From Lumbricus terrestris (taxonomy: Eukaryota > Annelida > Clitellata > Crassiclitellata > Lumbricidae), in the NCBI GenBank assembly GCA_949752735.1, contig OX457047.1:7415344-7479343 (forward strand): DNA of 64,000 nt, in the 5' to 3' direction. Numbering within the stretch: position 1 is the stretch's first letter; each line of letters begins with the position of its first letter. The notes below the pieces were generated by a model. That model made no database searches and was not told the origin of the DNA. It saw only the letters and a list, made by a program, of their open reading frames with translations. The translations under genes and the position numbers were made by a program. Positions 60,241-64,000 of the stretch are shown here, in pieces.

Positions 60241-61879
60241 CTGTCATGTCCTCGGCTGGTGTGTCCAACCATATGGACCGTCTCGAGGGGAGACGCACGG
60301 CAAGGTGGAGTAAGATATATCGCCTTGTAAGATTAGATGTTGTTAGAGCAAACTTGTCCTAGCTGTTTCGCCGTAGCCTCCAACCTTCCGAGGTGCGGAG
60401 GGAATGTTACTTAGAAGTTAGAACCTGTTACAGTAGCGATGGATCAATATATTTATTTATTTATCCAAGGTTTAACGTCGTCGTATGACATCAAGGGCCG
60501 TTGACGACAATTTACAGCATATACAGTGGAGTAAAACTGAAATAATCGTGTCCAATCTACATCATTCAATGTTGTCTTAACATAACGTTCCAATGTCATT
60601 AGTGTTCATTGCTAAAAAGAAAATGCTGTACAGTTAATAACATCAACCACATATTTTAAGATACAATTTATCTTTGGCTTCTGTAAATTCATTAATATGT
60701 TTCACTTCTCGTAACTGTCACATGCAGCAAATGTCACAATCTTTTCTTAATGACTAATCTGAATATTCAATCGATCATCAATCTCTTCATTTGAGTAAAA
60801 GAAATTCATAAACAAATTAATAACAGATATGCAATTTTTGTCGCACATTTGTATGTCCAATAGGCTGTAAGTTAACAAAATCAAACATTATTTATATACA
60901 CAAATTCAAAAAGTGAATATACTTTTTAAATCATAAAATGACACATTTTTAGTAGTACAGATATTTCAGCAGATTGTTCTCAACAATTATATATGGTCCA
61001 AAGTTCCAAACTCTTTAGTACATTTCAATTGATATTTTGGTCATGCATGCCAGCACAAAATAAAGTTGGTACTTCATTTGTATACGTTGAGATAGGTATT
61101 TAACCATTACAATCAGACACCCCAATCGAAATATATGCATTTAGTTATCAAATAACATTAGCATAATTATTTACACATTTCAGCCGTCAACTAAAAGCCT
61201 AAACAAGAGCAAAACCATAAACATCATTCTAACAAAATTATGTTACAATAGCATGGAACTCAATAGGCTATTAATAAACAACACTTATCATGATTTTCAT
61301 CACACATTTTCATCAATATATTGAAACCGCAAGATGTATTTATATTGAGTCTTTCATCAGATTTTAAAGGTGTTTAAAGTACGCCCCGGTGTTAGCATGC
61401 AGTATCAGTTTCGTCAGCATGCTGCATGCTGACGAAACTGATACCACGAATCCTAAGAAAGTTCCACATAGCAGATGGCAAAACGGTGCACGAGAGTGTC
61501 TCCAAGAGCGGTGGTGACTGCAAAATACAAATATTATGTAATTATGCTTTTTAATTTGTGTGATTACAGTTTTAAACTTTGACCGTATCACAATAAAAAC
61601 TGTAAGATCAACGGTCTTAGGTCGCTGGCTTTGGTTTCCGTTGCACGTCGGAATGAATTGTAGAGGCGCAATATAAACCACTCGATTGGATTAAAAGACA
61701 TTAATTTATTTACCAACTGAAGCTTAAGGCACCAAAGGTTTCACCAATGGTTCCCAGTTCAAAATAGGAAGCCTACAAATCCAGACTAAATCTGTTAGGC
61801 CTAATTAGCAAATTTCAATTTCATAGCGGACATGATAGGCTAGGCCTATGTCATGAATAGCCTATTATATATCTAGTGT
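60241..61879. other. Intergenic stretch, unassigned apart from one hairpin
   Basis: AT-rich; no gene or named repeat. Contains the perfect hairpin at 61402-61444. Confidence 0.5.
61402..61444. other. Perfect 20-bp hairpin with 3-base loop
   Basis: GTATCAGTTTCGTCAGCATG, loop CTG, then CATGCTGACGAAACTGATAC. The inner 17 bases TATCAGTTTCGTCAGCA also occur once at 674-690. Stem and loop are too short for a typical animal pre-miRNA on their own. Confidence 0.85.
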
Positions 61880-62975
61880 AATCTAATCTAATAAAGCATT
61901 TGTAAAGCGCTTCTCACAACAGAGCTATTCAGAAGCGCTCTCAGCGTGACAGGCCCATGAAAAAATAAAAGTCTTCAAGTAGCGAAAAGATGCAGGTGAA
62001 TTTCCTACAAGAATCCTGCTACGAATTTCAGAAGGAAGGTGATTCCAAATTAAAGGACCAACAATAGCAAAAGCTCGACGTTGGGTTAATGAGGTTCGTG
62101 ATCTGGGTACAAATAGATCAAAGCGGTCAGCAGAACGAAGAGGGCGTGAAGATCTTGCAGAAAGAGGCTTACACATTAAGTCGCAGAGGTATTTAGGCGC
62201 TAAGCCCTGAAGGGACTTAGTAACTAGAAGCAAGACTTTGTATCTGATTCGGGCAAAGATCGGAAGCCAGTGAAGGTCATAAGTCATGAGTGTAGAGATG
62301 TGCGAGTATCGAAGAAGTCGTGCAATAAGTCTAGCAGCAGAATTTAAGACAGATTGCACAGATGACAAGCGAATCTTAGGAAGCCCGATTAGTAGGGGGT
62401 TACAGTAGTCAATTCGTGAGGAGATAAAGGCATGCACCATAGTCGTAAACACCTTGGAGGACACAGATCTTCTAATTGCCCTAAGGCGTCTCAAGTGGTA
62501 GTAACAGGAACGGGTCAAGAGTGACAGGTGTTCAGTGAATGTCAGAGCACTGTCAAGTGTACGTGACACCCAGATCACGAACACTAGAGCAAGGGCGGAT
62601 ACAGAAATTTTCGAAGGGGGGGCCAAAATTTTTGGTGTTGCCGGCGAAAATTTTTTTTTTGACCGCTGAAAAAACTGATGACCTTTTTTTTTTTTTTAGT
62701 CGTCGGTTAATTTTCATTTCAACCGCCGAAAAAACTGATGACCTTTTTTTTTTTTTTTTTTTTAGTCATTGGCCAATTTTTGGGAAAAAAAGTACTTGTT
62801 GAAACCAAATGGGGGGCCACGTCCCATGCAATTTTTAAATGGGGGGCCATGGCCGGATTGGCCCCCCTGGATCCGCCCTTGCACTAGAGGAAAAGGTAAA
62901 GTCAGAGGAAAATGTGGCAAGTAATTGAAGATCAAGCTTATGTAATTGTTGCTTGGTTCCAAACCAAATTGATTA
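61880..62975 (-). mobile_element. CR1/L2-type LINE fragment with MITE insertion
   Basis: Minus-strand frame includes LTFTEHLSLLTRSCYYHLRR, AFISSRIDYCNPLLIGLPK, LHWLPIFARIRYKVLLLVTK and the terminal RRAFAIVGPLIWNHLPSEI and AESASE. 3' tail: GAGCGCTTCTGAATAGCTC. Upstream coding (LATFSSDFTFSSSVRDLGV) resumes beyond the 62590-62881 insert; one frameshift lies beside it. Confidence 0.85.
62590..62881. mobile_element. 292-bp hAT-like element
   Basis: Ends CAAGGGCGGATACAG and the complement of CTGGATCCGCCCTTG, with the perfect 8-bp duplication CACTAGAG (62582-62589 and 62882-62889). Two modules (CTGATGACC + T run + AGTCGTCGG near 62674; CTGATGACC + T run + AGTCATTGG near 62734). Its right half, GGGGGGCCACGTCCCATG and GGGGGCCATGGCCGGATTGG, matches that of the 1,864-bp element. 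Confidence 0.93.
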
Positions 62976-63295
62976 ATAATAATAATAATAACGACAATTT
63001 ATATGGCGCCGTAACGCGGCCATACCGCTACAAGGGCGCCTCACAAACGGCCAACTGCGGGATACGCCTTAGCAAACAGATAAGTTTTAAGCTTTGTTTT
63101 GAAAGAGTCCACTGAGGCAGGTTGAGTCTTGGAAGGATTAAGGCTAAGTTTGTTTGATGACATCCAAAGGTGGAGATCCTGCAACAGAGAGCTCATCCTT
63201 TCAACCATGCAGAGAGATCTGCTCAGAAGGTGATCCATGTACAAGAGCTTGGACATCATCAGCGTAAAGATGACCTTTGGCCTGGTGTTTGCCGT
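62976..63295 (-). mobile_element. Internally deleted LINE fragment with YADD box
   Basis: Minus strand: KGHLYADDVQALVHGS (catalytic YADD), a frameshift, SSLLQDLHLWMSSNKLSLNP, then directly ASVDSFKTKLKTYLFAKAYP, which belongs to the protein C-terminus. About half the RT is therefore missing. 3' UTR: GAGGCGCCCTTGTAGCGG, GTTACGGCGCCATATAAATT and an ATT run. Confidence 0.75.
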
Positions 63296-63570
63296 ACTAG
63301 CTGGGGTACCCGGCGTTGCCCGGAAATTTTAGGATTGCGTAAATGCGACGAGTGACACGCAACCACACAATGTGCAAAAAATTTCTGTTTTCGCCCCGCC
63401 ACTCTGGGCCCCATGGAGGGAGATATTCGCCCCCCCACCCACCACGGGGCATCCCATGCCGAGACCGACACAGTAGGCCTAGTGAAGGTTTGGAGTGAAA
63501 AGCTCAAAAGCTGTGGAAATGCATCCCGGTCAAACACACACACACAGCTTACTTTTTAATTATATAGATT
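63296..63570 (+). repeat. CTAGCT-TACCCGG-headed dispersed repeat
   Basis: Starts ACTAGCTGGGGTACCCGGCG, with the hairpin-like CCCGGCGTTGCCCGG, and ends TTTTTAATTATATAGAT. Related to 24388-24727 by its ends and to 5775-6330 by its head. Confidence 0.65.
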
Positions 63571-63704
63571 GCTGATTCAGATAATTCTTACTTTCGACGA
63601 AAGCGTTGCCCAGTTTAGGGAGGATTAATGTACCGCGTATTTTGAATTGCTTTTTGTCGGGGCTGGATAGTTTCGGCTTAACGACGATGACAAATAACGG
63701 TTGT

Positions 63705-64000
63705 TAGCATCTCGATCCCTCCTGCAGTATCTAGGCTTAGGACTTGTCACGAAAACAGTATGGGTAGTTCACGATTTGGAAAGTTACACGGTCTTTTCCT
63801 GATTTTTTTGGAAACAATTGGGCCTATTTCACATCCGTGAAAAACGTGATCTTTAGACACCCGAATTAATGATCTTACGTGCTTAATAAATTTTAAAACG
63901 CTGCAACTCATAATTGTTAAGAAAAGGTATCGTGTAATAAGAAAGATCATTAGAGTCGCCCTCTTCATATATCCAGGCTAGGACTGACACCGTAAGATTT
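63705..64000 (+). repeat. Decayed copies of the GGCTTGGGACTGGCAC repeat
   Basis: TATCTAGGCTTAGGACTTGTC near 63728 and GAGTCGCCCTCTTCATATAT then CCAGGCTAGGACTGACACCG at the window end, related to the cluster at 18 kb. Confidence 0.5.

Overview
The window looks like nuclear DNA of an invertebrate animal. It is AT-leaning and intron-rich, and it is crowded with tRNA-derived SINEs, CR1/L2-type LINE fragments, non-autonomous DNA transposons and simple repeats. No operon, phage or CRISPR structure is present. The species cannot be named from the sequence. A marine invertebrate is my guess, from the mix of SINEs and LINEs and the frequent TAGGCCTA-type words.

The only host gene I can support is on the minus strand. 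It is an orthologue of p190RhoGAP (ARHGAP35/ARHGAP5; Drosophila RhoGAPp190). Thirteen coding exons run from the start codon at 38752 down to 1649, with consistent splice phases throughout, and give about 1,074 codons. They cover the N-terminal GTPase-like domain, the FF-repeat region, the two pseudo-GTPase domains and the start of the linker. The catalytic RhoGAP domain is not in the window and should lie beyond base 1. Introns 1 (7.5 kb) and 2 (16.5 kb) are very large; the other complete introns are 0.5-2.4 kb.

Regions. 1-13.6 kb: exons 13 to 3, with SINEs, LINE tails, a TA-flanked MITE, a 330-bp hAT-like MITE, a 1-kb decanucleotide minisatellite and related minisatellites in introns 6 and 7. 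13.6-30.1 kb (intron 2): LINE and SINE debris, two hAT-like MITEs, and a terminal-inverted-repeat element carrying a decayed copy of a widespread invertebrate gene family of unknown function (22.3-24.2 kb). 30.1-38.8 kb: exon 2, intron 1 with two 808-bp hAT-like twins in opposite orientation, CCA-rich arrays, a 12 x 17-bp minisatellite, and exon 1. 38.8-64 kb: upstream of the gene, with no recognisable host gene. It holds a 2.1-kb element with ~500-bp inverted arms, a nearly complete CR1/L2-type LINE (49.8-53.05 kb), other LINE remnants and five hAT-like elements.

The most unusual structure is shared between DNA transposons. At least ten insertions have 5'-CA terminal inverted repeats and 8-bp target duplications, the hallmark of hAT-like elements. 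Members with four different terminal sequences share an internal palindromic module, roughly GATGACYTTTTTTAGTCATC next to CGAAATTTTC. In one 1.86-kb element this module is amplified into a 133-bp-period array. The window also shows SINEs sharing the 3' tail of a local LINE, and several nested insertions where removing the insert plus one target duplication rejoins a LINE reading frame.
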